Part shown: positions 48,801 through 58,907 of the stretch, piece by piece
Layout: each line of letters begins with the position of its first letter
Position numbering within the stretch: the stretch's first letter is position 1
DNA from: Glutinoglossum americanum
Lineage: Eukaryota; Ascomycota; Geoglossomycetes; Geoglossales; Geoglossaceae
Direction: 5' to 3'
NCBI GenBank assembly: GCA_020080175.1
Contig: JAGHQL010000044.1
Location: 1 to 64,000 of the forward strand
Length of the DNA stretch: 64,000 bases
Position numbers and translations under genes: made by a program
Notes under the pieces: generated by a model
What the model saw: the letters and a program-made list of their open reading frames with translations, nothing else
Databases searched by the model: none
What the model was told of the DNA's origin: nothing

Positions 48801-49419
48801 CAGCTCGAGTCGCAGCTCCACCGTCCGCGTCGACGAGCTGAAACGCGTCCTCTCCGGGATGGGAAGTGGGGCAGCGGGTACTTTGCGTAACCGAGACTTT
48901 GCAAGCGTCGACACGAGTAGTGAGAGCATGATGAGTTACGAGTTTTCCCCCTCTGAGTATTCTGATGCCGTCGGAGCGGCGGATTTAACCCCTACCCCAA
49001 CAACCGGGAAAGGGTCGCGTCCTACGAGCAGTGCAGGCGTCAATCCTAACGAGAAAGACGACAAGATCATCCCACCCGTACCTCCTCTTCCACGTTCCCT
49101 CTCCATCCCAGGCGGCTACCCAGAAGGCAGCACTCCTCCCGCCTCAACTACTAATCTAGACCAACGACAGCAATCTCCCACTCTCAGTGATAATGCTGGC
49201 TCTCCAGAACACTATCGAAGCAGGAGCCTAAAGCGCAAAAAGAGCCGTGGTACTCTAAGCACGAGTCGAGGGCCAGGCAGTAGTGGTAATCACGGAAAGA
49301 ATGCTTGGGGTGCGGTGGCCGGAGGAGGGGTGGACCTGAGTGGCCTGTTGAATGGCATCGACGTATCAAATGAGGATGGAGGCATTGCTGGTAAGGGATT
49401 TGGCAGACCGCCTTACTGA
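45889..49419 (+). CDS. EFR3: Efr3, plasma-membrane anchor of the PI 4-kinase complex
   Basis: Begins M-E-A-V-R-Q-S-C-R-P-K-H-Q-I-L-I-L-K-C-Y, the conserved cysteine-containing N-terminus of the family. Then Y-Y-A-S-T-R-R-S-K-V-Q-K-V-G-A-F-L and, after a 57-nt intron (46104-46160), V-T-L-Q-I-L-K-S-L-I-E-K. Coding length without the intron is 1158 codons. About 750 residues of HEAT/ARM-like helices are followed by a Ser/Pro/Gly-rich disordered tail. Efr3 recruits Stt4 (through Ypp1) to cortical patches to make PI4P. The intron length is a multiple of three and stop-free, so retaining it would insert 19 residues; the family alignment at R-I-G/N-V-Q argues it is removed. Confidence 0.92.
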   Translation: MEAVRQSCRPKHQILILKCYPKFQKNAVDVKPNSSELSYLLYYASTRRSKVQKVGAFLEKRTASDVWKGRIGYVNYLPPQRVRKLIKYHCRNVQVTLQILKSLIEKSPRDLPLYASSVLKILDTILRSNDLTIIENSIPTFETLCAHHNESFISADQDYLVQYEGVVRSYARFASEPPVQAKGPTSTPIGMRWRSIGLQAIKSIASADTLGSDPGKQLGIILPVILKNLYSDSEDHLLVLQQRAQFADQADIERTLRPRLSIATVRTADTSDGNAAVIARTTADADKLDEEDIGVLALRSLKKIFEINSRSQIRSATGAVLKFITSHVPQESMLDLNTGGVGGNGAWATTLIEMIARWAPVQDRYVIMVTAMETLVNGPVVENKLNEQLTLATLIGSLLSSSVNLIGLSVMDVLLGLVQQILLLLQLGGNRLNIVVQHESAAVPKGNPESPSPSSRSVNVVVTEAVTRPSSLRKDLIKQLRMCIGDLATHIYYSDQISDIVSAILLRLKPGVSTAASAIEDPNAAANAVSSSANIHENPNIDAFFSFSTARLEALKAVKEVLRVANNRSFSGVVAVGRRRVGIQVWDATQWLLRDEDARVRIAYADALLTWLKLEIGRDGLRAFEDKPPISKSSVRQGEDLSSASLVRRAVSNSNSRERSSKTGKSHFLQLLHLAVYENALQYAEAEDDILLLHLLLANLVEKLGINAAGSGLPMIVRLQEDIQIVESPIAKIRIGSLVHGYFWALSEKFDFETSLIGKEIQIEVKRRMDKGMWVEKIRMPPIPIDQLESTGQSVPEKLLIPKAETESLRPFDNRGTMVELIAKGYSASISSPPSSPPSSPGRVFSLPIFPSTPNPHTNPENHMPATVRERMLSDWNKEAVIASTEPGGSKSASLNGSRTGTNPSGTRNFLAVNGFAANGGTGTHTPLHSYSHHSHQQASSAYGLVGGTGIGALQRSRLVSAQDGSPTARTSSSRSSTVRVDELKRVLSGMGSGAAGTLRNRDFASVDTSSESMMSYEFSPSEYSDAVGAADLTPTPTTGKGSRPTSSAGVNPNEKDDKIIPPVPPLPRSLSIPGGYPEGSTPPASTTNLDQRQQSPTLSDNAGSPEHYRSRSLKRKKSRGTLSTSRGPGSSGNHGKNAWGAVAGGGVDLSGLLNGIDVSNEDGGIAGKGFGRPPY

Positions 49420-49963
49420 AGCGACTATGTTGCATGTCCATAAGTCTTTCTACTGTAAGAAATAATACAAAAAAGCGCTGCACTAGCTAAAATGTATACA
49501 TTCTAGCTGGCAGCTTGTAAGATTACTGTTGTCTCAAGCTTTAGGGCCGACTCAATAGCTCAAAAGTAACAACTTCTTTAATTCAGCTTTTTAGTTTACA
49601 ACAGAAAGGAGAAAGCGTAATTAGCACCACGGAACCAGAAAGTAGGGAATGAAAATTGGACAGTTTCGGGTCAATTTAGACCGAGGAATGAATTAGTGGG
49701 GCGAAGCAAGCCAAGACCTGTGGATCCGGGTTCCAAAGTATAGAAAATCTCGAAATGCCTATTAGCCGGTTGAGGGTCCATGGGACACCGAGTTTGTCTT
49801 GATCGGCAGGATAAGCTGACCAATACAACAAGATATACTGCAGTACAAATATCAATTTTTGACGGGGAGTCCCAGGAAGACAAGGTACCCTAGGGTCGTT
49901 ATCTTCACTTTTGGGTTTTCTAGGGTGTATAAAATCTCTTAGGGGTGAGGAAACGTGGAGAGA
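49420..49963. other. Intergenic region between convergent EFR3 and BBP
   Basis: About 540 bp, moderately AT-rich near 49440-49640. It probably holds both 3' UTRs. No gene is seen. Confidence 0.4.
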
Positions 49964-52356
49964 TTAGACACCAGGAGGAGGCGGCGGAGGTTGCTCACTT
50001 GGTGGCTGGAATAAGAGTTAGCCTTATCAAGGGAAAAAACTGTAAGGCTCCGTTGAGAGACTTACCGGAGGTGGTGGCGGAGCAACTCCAGGAGGTGGCG
50101 GCGGCGGAGCATCTCCAGGCGGGGGAGGAGGTGCACCGAAACTCTGAAACAGCGCTCCTAAGCCCGGAGGAGCACCAAGGCCGCTACCAGGAGCACCACC
50201 AAGGCCAGGCGGGGCGCCCATATTCTGTGGGGGAGGAAATGCAGATGTTTGGCTGTTGTACCCAGCGCCAGGGTATCCTCCATAATTACCATAGCTTTGC
50301 TGCCCACCCGGAGGGGGGGGAGGTTGCTGCCAGGGTGCAGTACCACCTGGCGGTGGAGCAGGAGCGCCATAGCCCGTAGACGATGGGCCATAGTTATGAT
50401 CTCTATCACGGCCAGGGCCGCTTGCCCATGGAGGAGCAGATCCGGACCCACCATCTCGAGAAGGGTAGTTCTCATTGCGACGGTCGCGGTCATCTCCACG
50501 GCCTCGAGTCTGCCAAGGAGCAGCAGCGCCTGTGGGGCCGCGCTGCCACGGCTTGATGTTCCGATCAGCGTCGTCTCCAAATCCGCCTCCGGCATAAGAG
50601 TCGCGTCCTCCTTGGTCAAACCCTCCGGGCCCGGCCTCAATACGTTGAGGGGCTGGACCGTCAGCCGGAGCACCACCACCCGACAGCTCTTGCATAAGTT
50701 GCTACATAACTAATTAGCATGCTTTCGGCTCGCATGTGGGTAAATTAGATGAGCGTAAGCTTACCTCGTATTCCCTATCAACTGCATCTCCTTGGCCAAT
50801 TGCCTTTCCAGGGGGGCCACGTCCAGGAAAACCACCACTATCATTGCGCCAATTTGCACCTCTCTGTCTATCTGGACAGTCCCGCGCCATGTGGCCGGCG
50901 TTACCGCAGACACGACAGATAATATTCGCGGTGAAGTTGCGCTGCTCGGGGCAGTCGTACTTGCGATGGCCAATTTGTCCGCCTAGATGGTTAGCAAGAG
51001 ATTAGAAGCCATGAAGATAGGGACAACATACAGTTCTGGCATGCTTGGTTCTCATCATCACGGAGAGTACCATTAAGAGCGGCAAGTTCACGAAGCTGAT
51101 TGCGCTTGAGCTCGTTCTGACCTTCTGGAATGGACGCAGCCTGTGTACAAAGACTGGATTAGGACGCACGGTAGTAGACATTCGAGAGGCAACTTACAGT
51201 CTCAATGATATTGTGGATAAGCTTCTTAGCTTTATTTACTTTCTCCTCTGTGTCTGCCATGATCAAGCAATGAAGATCTTCTTCCTGGTTGCTGGTGTGA
51301 GCGGCATCGGAGCGGCCCTTTCCCTCTTTGACAGAGCCTTTGCCACGAATTGCGATTTTGGCCTGTGATTCAGTTTCCATTTTCTTGAGAGTGTTGCCAC
51401 GTGGTCCGATAAGTAGTCCAACTTTAGTAAAAAAGACGCAAGCTATGTGTTAGTCTTTGAAGATCAATAAGGTCAAACAAGGTGAGTATGGGTTAGTGTC
51501 TTAAGTAATACTCCGTCCTCCACTGATGCCAGGTACATCTTCCCCGAGATAAAAGAAAATAAGAGAGCGTTGGAGGTAGGTCAGAGGTTAGAGAGGTTAG
51601 AAATCGAGGGTTAGCAATCATACTGAAGTTAATCTCCGGATAGTCATTAACCGGAACATAGACTTTCTCCTGCGTCTTGGTAGGACGCCGATAATCCTGC
51701 GGCGGGTGATAGTTAGGAATTGCCTTCATTGCCTTCTCGATAAGCTTATGTCGCTCATCCTCAAGGCGCTTCCGGTAGCGGTATTCACGAGTATTGACAC
51801 GGCGACCAAAGTTGTCATACTGCGGAGGGGGGGACGGGGATCTACAGATAATCAGAGGATTAGCTGTGGCAAAATTGAACAGCAAATGGCGACATACCTA
51901 TCACCATCAGCTGGTACAACGTCGTTGATCCTCAATTTCTGGCTAATCTCTTCAATACGTAGATGCAAGGTATAGGCTTCAAGCTGCTCGTTTGTCATAT
52001 TGGCCATGATCATAGTAGGGAGACCCATAAGTCCAGCGGCCTTATTCTCTTCGACGTCGCCCCACCGGTTTCTCTTCTTGCGTCTCTTAGTGCCATCCGC
52101 AGGAGGCTCAGCTTAAGAGAAAATGTCAGACCTCCAGCCGCACAAGGTAGGAAGGAAGGAGGACACAATAACGCTTACATTTGATAGGGCTACGGCCACG
52201 CTTGTATCCAGCTTCGGCGATGCCAGTTGAAGGCTGAGACGGGTTGTAACCACCATCATCCCTCGGAGGAGTTTGCGAGTCTTCATCTCTAAAGCGACGG
52301 CGATTTCCTAAAGGTATGTTATTCGAACCAGTGATACCTTGGTTGCGCCACGACAT
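49964..52356 (-). CDS. BBP: Branchpoint-bridging protein (SF1/BBP/Msl5)
   Basis: Binds the intron branch-point sequence and U2AF65 (Mud2) in early spliceosome assembly. Starts [10 protein letters not shown]. After an intron comes the conserved helix-hairpin region ([11 protein letters not shown]). The KH-QUA2 RNA-binding domain has [19 protein letters not shown] and a G-K-G-S-V-K-E-G-K variable loop. Two CCHC zinc knuckles follow ([14 protein letters not shown] and [14 protein letters not shown]), then a Gly/Pro-rich tail. The last intron joins P-P-P to P-P-S-E-Q-P and the stop at 49964. There are about seven exons. The intron inside the KH domain (51422-51623, 202 nt) is unusually long and carries several branch-point-like motifs near its 5' end. 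Confidence 0.95.
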
Positions 52357-52883
52357 CTTTGCTAGATCCTCTGCGTCGTCCCCTGTTCAAAGCATGAAGT
52401 TCAAGAGAAGACGTGAGGCGAAGACGAAGACTTTCTTGACCAGGACTAACCATCCGAAACTCATCACGTGCCCGAATTGCGTGTGGGGTTCGCATAACCA
52501 CCTAATCCAGCCATTCAAAAATGCCCCCACCAAATGATTAATGAACAAAGCCGATTGCTTTATCATCAAATAAAACAACAGGAATTCCCCCGATCATGTC
52601 TACGTCGCATATCGATATCTACCGAGTCCGACCATCGGCCATTGGAGATCGGACATTGTTTATCCGCATACGGAGAAATAAATCGTTGCTGCTTAGAAAT
52701 CGATTAAGATTCGCAATAACGAGATATAGATTATGGAAAGCGGGGAAGAGCAGCCTTTAATTAGACAAATTGATTGGCACATGTGTGAAGGGGACCGACG
52801 AGGGTCTACTTTAAATGCTTAGACGCACCGCTCAATTGAACAAGTTAATCTCATCCATACTCTGGAGAAACGCTGCAACAACA
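52357..52883. other. Bidirectional promoter region, BBP / GST
   Basis: About 530 bp between divergent starts. No gene was found. Short AT-rich stretches occur near 52540-52580 and 52670-52760. Confidence 0.4.
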
Positions 52884-53765
52884 ATGGCAAAACAACCAGA
52901 CATCACCTTCTACACCGCCCAAACCCCTAACGGGATCAAAATCTCTATTGCCCTTGAGGAGCTTGGGTAAGCTACCCTCTACCTCAGCAGACTCGCATCA
53001 ATCACATCCCTAACCTCCCCATAAGTCTCCCTTACAAACTCCACCACGTCACTCTCTCCAAAGGCGAACAAAAGCAACCCTGGTACCTCGCTATCAACCC
53101 CAACGGCCGCATCCCAGCCCTCACCGACTCCTTCCCCGACGGCCAGCCCATTCACCTCTTCGAATCCGGCTCCATCCTCCAATACCTCGTCGAGCAATAC
53201 GACCCGGACCACAAGATCTCCTACCCCCGTGGCTCCCGCGAGTCATACGAGGTGAACAACTGGCTTTTCTTCCAGAATGCAGGCGTGGGGCCGATGCAGG
53301 GGCAAGCGAACCATTTCTCCCGGTACGCGCCGGAAAAGATCCAATACAGTATCTCGAGATATCACAATGAGACTAGACGGCTCTACGGGGTGCTGGACAA
53401 ACATCTCGCGCAGTCTAGGTCTGGATACTTGGTCGGGGATCGCTGCACAAGTAATCATAACCCCCTTAACCACCCCGCTCCTTATGGGCCCCAGCTAACG
53501 CCTGACTCCCTCTAAAGTCGCCGACATCGCCCACTGGGGCTGGGTGGCCGGCGCAGGCTGGGCCGGCATCGAGATCAGTGAGTTCCCGGCACTCAAGGCG
53601 TGGCTAGAACGTATGTTGGCACGACCGGCCGTCGAGAAGGGACGACATGTGCCATCTCCGCACAAGATCGCAGACACGGTGCAGTATAACGAGCAGACGG
53701 AGAAGGAGGCGGCAGAGTCGAGGAAATGGGTGCTAGAGGGAATGAAGGCGGACGCGAAGCACTAG
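52884..53765 (+). CDS. Glutathione S-transferase, Ure2-like / nu-class
   Basis: Three exons (52884-52966, 53026-53450, 53518-53765), 251 residues, the family's usual size. The thioredoxin-fold half has F-Y-T-A-Q-T-P-N-G-I-K, where the T-P-N-G region binds glutathione in Ure2-like enzymes, W-Y-L-A-I-N-P-N-G-R-I-P-A-L-T-D with the cis-Pro, and E-S-G-S-I-L-Q-Y-L with the Glu-Ser pair that contacts glutathione. The helical half has V-A/I-A-D-I-A-H-W-G-W with the N-capping Asp. It is probably cytosolic, acting in detoxification or peroxide metabolism. No N-terminal prion-like Asn/Gln domain is present, so it is not a Ure2 regulator in the yeast sense. Confidence 0.94.
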
Positions 53766-54176
53766 ATGAAGTTTAGGGCGCACCAAGCTCCATAAGACAC
53801 TTATTCTGCGTTGCTTCAAATTCCTTCTATTAAGCGAACCCCAGAATTCATACATGGAACGTTGCTACATGTACGATCCTTTAAAACACCCTGTTTGCTT
53901 TAATAACAACAAAGACCCGTGAAATCAGGCCCCAACGCCTCCCACAGAAAAGAGTCAGTCTCCGTTTCTATTACGGCCAGTATTATATGCCTCCAAAAAG
54001 GACCCACTGCAAGGTTTATGCACATGAGGCAAGCTCATCGGATCCGTTATCGACACATCTCGTTATACCATCCTTTACAACGCCAGCAACTCCACCAAAT
54101 AGGATTGACTACTACTCCTCGCCTTGCCCGTGATGAACAGGTGTAGCCCCTAACACGTGTTAACTACTGTTTAGGG
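53766..54176. other. Intergenic region between convergent GST and SEC39
   Basis: About 410 bp. It should hold both 3' UTRs. No gene is seen. Confidence 0.4.
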
Positions 54177-57100
54177 TTATCCAGATATCATATCCAAGGA
54201 TGGCATACCTAAAACCCAACCGATCCCAGACGCCAGCCCCCCCGTAACCATATTACTAACCATATCCCTCTTTCTAGCCCTTCCATCTCCATCAGCCCCA
54301 CCAGGACTACCCGTATCATCACTACCCGCGGTACTCAGTTCGCTAACCACTCTCCTATGCTCAGTGCTGCTTTGCGGTTTACCTGCAGCCACAGCGCCCC
54401 TTAATGGGAATGCGGATTTACTCAGCGCAGCCGCTGCGCCTCTGGCAACATCAAAAAGCCCCATCGGCGCCTCTTCTCCAGATTTCAGATTGCTTTTGCC
54501 TTCTCGTTTTGGTACCGATGTAGGGGGAGACAGGATGAATTGCCCAGGTATTCGTCCATCCCCTTTATCGTCCCATTTCTGTTCTTCCTCGCTCTCTTGA
54601 GCGATGAGCATATTCAGTTCTTCTTCACATCTTCGCCATACTCCTAATATCTCTGGCAGGGCTGCTGCAGGTGCAAGAAGGAGGGATTGTGATAACAACT
54701 CCATACGCATCCCTAGATGACGAATCTCAGAACTTACTGTGCCAGATGCCGAGATCCTGGATTGGTTAGAAATAGCCGACCGATATCTCCCTGCTTGGAA
54801 TGCAGCACGCCAGGAAATATCATCACGATACCTATCATCATTCCATGAAAAGCCTTGCATGGAGGCTCCTAAGTTGAGGGGTGATTGAGATGCCGCGGGT
54901 GCGGAAGGGACGAGACGATTAATAACATAAGAGTAAGCTGTCTCAAAGTCATCTTCTGCAAGAGCAGCCTCAATTGCCATTCCCGTGATCCGCTTCCCGG
55001 CATTCTGCGCCAGCTGTTCCTCTGTTAGGGAGCTCTCAGCCACAACTCCATCTTGCCCCGCATTAGAAAGGCCAGCCTCAATCAGGTTCCGTCCGATGTC
55101 GAGGAGATCGTCAAGCTTCGTGTAGCTTTTAGGGTTTTGCTCTAGCACCTTCCCTATCAGTGCGATAGGATCCTGATGCACGCGAATATTGACAGGCTGG
55201 AAAGGTACACCATGATGTAGAGTGAGTGAATAGAAAGATAGAGCATGTGTAGCAGCAATGAGCTTTTCGGCTCGCCAAACAATGTCAGACTTTGGAGCGT
55301 TATTCGGGTACAAGGTTGCAATTCTTTCCAATGCATCAGCACCAGGAAATAGATGATAAGGTTGGTGTACTACTTACGCTTGGCTGGCCCTTTTTATTCC
55401 CCCACGAGTCTTGTTGCCGTTACTAGCATTGTCATAAAATATCATGGCTGATTCCACCACAACCTTTTCGATCTCCGCCATAGCGAGGGGCCGTTCGGCA
55501 TCCGAAGGGTTGATGTAGAGCTCCGTGACAAGATCGTAGCCTATCCATCTCCAACAGAATAGTGAGCAAGATAGCCTCCCCAAATGATGCCAATAGATAG
55601 ACTAAGAATATAAGTGGTATCTCTCGGCGACAAGATATACGCTTGACGGGTAACTCACGTGCATCACTAAGCAATGCCTTTAGCATCTCCATTTCAAGAA
55701 CGTCATATTTAACTTTCCCAAGTACGCCAAGTCCCTTTCCAGGTTCACCATTGCCAGCACTTGGGCTATCCGAACCCCATCCCCACAACCACATAATTTC
55801 ATGTCTCAGCCGCCCCCATACCTTCTCGTCTCCTCTCAGACTGCCGGAAACACTATGCAGTACTCTTTGCAAAACCCCTCTCTGATCTCCCTCGCTACCA
55901 AAGAGGTAGAGTTCCGCGACCCTCACCAGGGGAAGGCCGTGGCCCAGCCTCCCCAAGATCGAAGCAGAGAGGGCCAGCGAATTTAGCAATGACAGCAGAT
56001 CTTCGGTTGGAGTTGTAATCGGGTTGCCTTCGTTCAATAAGTTATTTCTAGACAGGTGTTGTAGGGATATGCTCGTTGATATACTGAAGGGCGGGCTCAG
56101 GACTGGCAAGGGGGGGGCACGGCTGGCCGGGTCTAATTGTGGTGATTCGATATCCATAAGGGATGCTATCCGAGCCAGAATTCGTTGAATGCCTTCAAAT
56201 GTCTCTGTCGACGTGTCTGTTGCTGCGAGCGCGGCCGCAATAGCAGATTGGGCGTACTGCTTCTCAGCACACGCCTGCAGATGCTCATCCATATACGGGG
56301 GGGCACGGTCATACTCCCCCATGTCGATATCCCCAGGACCGTCCCACTGCTCAATAGCCTCTAGTGCAACCGGAAATTTCGTAGCAGCCATATCCACGAT
56401 CCATTGGAACACGTAACTCCAGCCACCCTCTGAAGGTTCTTGTATGGCTGTTTCCGCTCCGTGAACAGATGGCATGCTATCACTCGACGCCACCCCGTCC
56501 AACTTCCGTCTCTTGCTTCTGGTATCTCCATATATCCACGGCCCGACCAAGCCCCTCAAGTCCCTCCCAACCCTTGCCTTCTCACCCTCTTCACCATTCC
56601 CCCCACCCCCAGCTCTACTTAGCAAGATACCCACTCCGGCCTGCTGACTCAACCCCTCAAATGTAGCCAGAGAAAATGCGGCACCTTCCTGCGGATAATA
56701 CTCGTAGCTAAGCCTAAGCAATGGCAAGGCCGTTGAAATGAACCATGAGCGGAGGTATTCAGAATGATCGAGAAAGGGCACGATCAGCTGCGGGAGTAGG
56801 GTCAGGAGGCCTGTCTGCGCATCTACTCGACGAGCACGGTTAATGAGGAAGAGAGTAATATCGTCAGAGATGGGCTGCGGGTCGATTGACGGCACATAGA
56901 GATCTAAGAGGTGCAGTCTCCGAGTCCGTTTACGGGCTTCCACGTCAGTGAGATCCCCGACAGATGAACAGTCAAGCTCTGCAACCACGTCATCATGCTT
57001 GAAAGAACCTGAAGTAAGCTCCTGCAGGAAAGGAATATATAAAGACGGATGTGTGCTCTCAGGCAAGAAGGTTAACAACAAACGCAGGATGAGCCTCAAG

Positions 57101-57219
57101 CGAAGCGTCTCGTGGTGAAAAGTTGCCAGAGTTCGCAAAGCAGGGATATTGGAGTCGGCGGTGAACCTCGCCGCCAGAAGTAAAGCCTTTGCCGGCGACA
57201 ATTCCGCAAGCCCAGCCAT
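54177..57219 (-). CDS. SEC39: Sec39 subunit of the Dsl1/NRZ ER vesicle-tethering complex
   Basis: Three exons (57219-55659, 55540-55378, 55323-54177) sum to exactly 957 codons. I start at the ATG before A-G-L-A-E-L-S-P-A-K-A-L-L-L-A, the conserved N-terminal helix of fungal Sec39. The frame extends upstream only through a GTG. Further family segments are R-R-L-H-L-L-D-L-Y-V-P-S and Y-D-L-V-T-E-L-Y-I-N-P-S-D-A-E-R-P, then F-Y-D-N-A-S-N-G-N-K-T-R-G-G-I-K-R-A. The C-terminal third covers a conserved helical block then a basic, Ser/Gly-rich tail. Sec39 with Dsl1 and Tip20 captures COPI vesicles at the ER. The start is well supported; intron 1 (118 nt) is longer than the local norm. Confidence 0.88.
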
Positions 57220-57671
57220 ACTACCAAGAACGGCCCTAAGGCGCACTTCTTCTCACTCTTGGATGCTATCGATAGGGGCGACCTTGTTTTCGTTTTCGTG
57301 TTGCTTCGCCAAGTTATCCACAATCCCCAAAGCTCGGACCACCTACGTACTCCGCCAAGATAACATATACTGCACCTTCAGACGCTGAGCCAAACATCTG
57401 GCCATTCAACTAACGCCAAAGCATTTTGTAGCTCTAATTATCCCAGTGCCGCTTCAAGTGTTCTTGTCACGTGCATATCCACTGTTCAACTGAGTCGCCT
57501 ATTTTTAATAAGCTAATCACATAGCTACCTCTTTTTTCCGATTAGGAAGGTTGATAGTTTGCCGGCTCGTTCCAGTTTAGCCTTGAGGGCGTTGACTACA
57601 AGGCAAATGCCCGGGCTTTTTTACTAGCCTTCTCGTCGGTACCCATCTGTCCAAATCAAACCAACTAACCT
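57220..57671. other. SEC39 upstream flank
   Basis: About 450 bp with no recognised gene. It should contain the SEC39 promoter. Confidence 0.35.
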
Positions 57672-58147
57672 TTATCTGCATTCGATCAGCTCCTCATCAA
57701 GAACATCTTCCCCTTGACTACTCCGTAACATATATGACATAACTGATACCCCAGATGAAGAACGGCGGTATAGAGATCGGTTCCCTCTAGTCTCCGGATC
57801 TTCCACGGCATCTAGCGGCCAACTCCCGATCGTAGGCTCAGCTACCTTTCCCACTCCGCGGATATTCCCCGGTAGATTTTCATGCCAGTTTCCACCCAGA
57901 TGAGCATTCAGTAGTGGATATGACGCAATCAGTCTGCCAGAAAACAAAGACAGGCATTGGTATCCATCTCAATACTACTCGAATTATACTTTACTGTTCC
58001 GTCTTTGGGTTTATTCTGTTGATTGTTTTTGGGGCCGGCCAATGGAGTGTCTCTAAGAAGGCCGATGATATTGCAACGTGAATGGCATGCAAGGATCATA
58101 GTATATATGCTATTGGAAAATTCTAGGACTTTTGGACATCGCACCAT
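57672..58147 (-). CDS. Small two-exon protein, unrecognised
   Basis: Assembled by hand: exon 1 58147-57990, a 56-nt intron 57934-57989 (GTATAA..GGCAG) and exon 2 57933-57672 give exactly 140 codons. It starts at an ATG (M-V-R-C-P-K-V-L-E-F). The downstream half reads like genuine protein: L-L-N-A-H-L-G-G-N-W-H-E-N-L, then D-A-V-E-D-P-E-T-R-G, then L-R-S-S-Q-G-E-D-V-L-D-E-E-L-I-E. No domain, signal peptide or membrane segment is recognised, and I know no family that matches. It sits behind another small gene on the same strand with 144 bp between them. Confidence 0.45.
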
Positions 58148-58290
58148 GGCATTAAATCTAAAAATAAAGGGCGTCTTTCTTTTGCCAGGTGCCGTATATA
58201 TAAACTGCCCGAACCACTCGCCGCTCCCGTTCTTAGCCTCCTAACCTAGGACGAGGGTGTCTAGTTCATGTTCTGCTCCACAAGATCGCC

Positions 58291-58907
58291 TTATCCAAGA
58301 ACTCCATCATTCCCTAGACTGCTCCTGGCATAAGCTCCTACCACCTTATCCCACGCTTGATCCTTAATGCTTTCTCGCTCCCATCTCTCCATTGGAGAAG
58401 CATCAACTCTCGTGATGGTGCCCCTGCCTGCAAGGGGAGCTGCTACCGGACCCTTTGCAGGTTCAACAGGAATAATACCAGGGCGGAGCTACTGGAGGTC
58501 CATAGTTGGTGCAGAGCCGCGCCCCCTTATTGCTTCCTTGGTTTGCTGAAATGCTGAGATAATTCCGTCATGCTTAGGGACTTGGGGGGAGTATACCACG
58601 CTTTGGTATTGGGCGGTTTGGCCATTGTCGTCGCCCCTCTTAAAGGTCTTGGAGGGCTGAGAGACCACGCCCTAATTCGGAGTTGGGGTTTTGCTCGAGC
58701 TTTCCAGCATGGCCCCAGAGCTTGGTGGGGTTACCTTGTGTGCGGGAAGGACCATTTCGGAAGGGATAGATACAGTAATGAATTGGCTTTTTGTCGGGGA
58801 CGATAGGAGAGCTGCGGATGGGAGAATCGAATATGGGAGTGCTGGGAATCAAATAGAAGCAACCTTAGTGCGGCTGCCGGTCCACGACATTCCCTCTGGG
58901 GTACCAT
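58291..58907 (-). CDS. Small multi-exon protein, unrecognised
   Basis: One reading frame runs through most of this stretch but is crossed by two TAG codons, each of which is also the AG end of a plausible intron (one is GTAACC..ATTAG, 63 nt, phase 0). Coding-like segments are F-I-T-V-S-I-P-S-E-M-V-L-P, then F-K-R-G-D-D-N-G-Q-T-A-Q-Y-Q, and the C-terminal part G-P-V-A-A-P-L-A-G-R-G-T-I-T followed by M-E-R-W-E-R-E-S-I-K-D-Q-A-W-D-K-V-V. The stop is TAA at 58291-58293. A candidate start ATG lies at 58907, reached through a first intron whose edges are uncertain. The function is unknown. It may instead be a decaying gene. Confidence 0.42.

Noticed and set aside
50158-50713. Long overlapping frames on both strands in the BBP Gly/Pro-rich tail
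   Set aside because: Low-complexity GC-rich coding sequence leaves all frames open; only the BBP frame joins the conserved exons.
58291-58907. Stop-codon readthrough or TAG reassignment
   Set aside because: Both in-frame TAGs coincide with the AG ends of plausible introns, and every firm gene in the window uses TAG or the other stops normally. Splicing is the simpler explanation.
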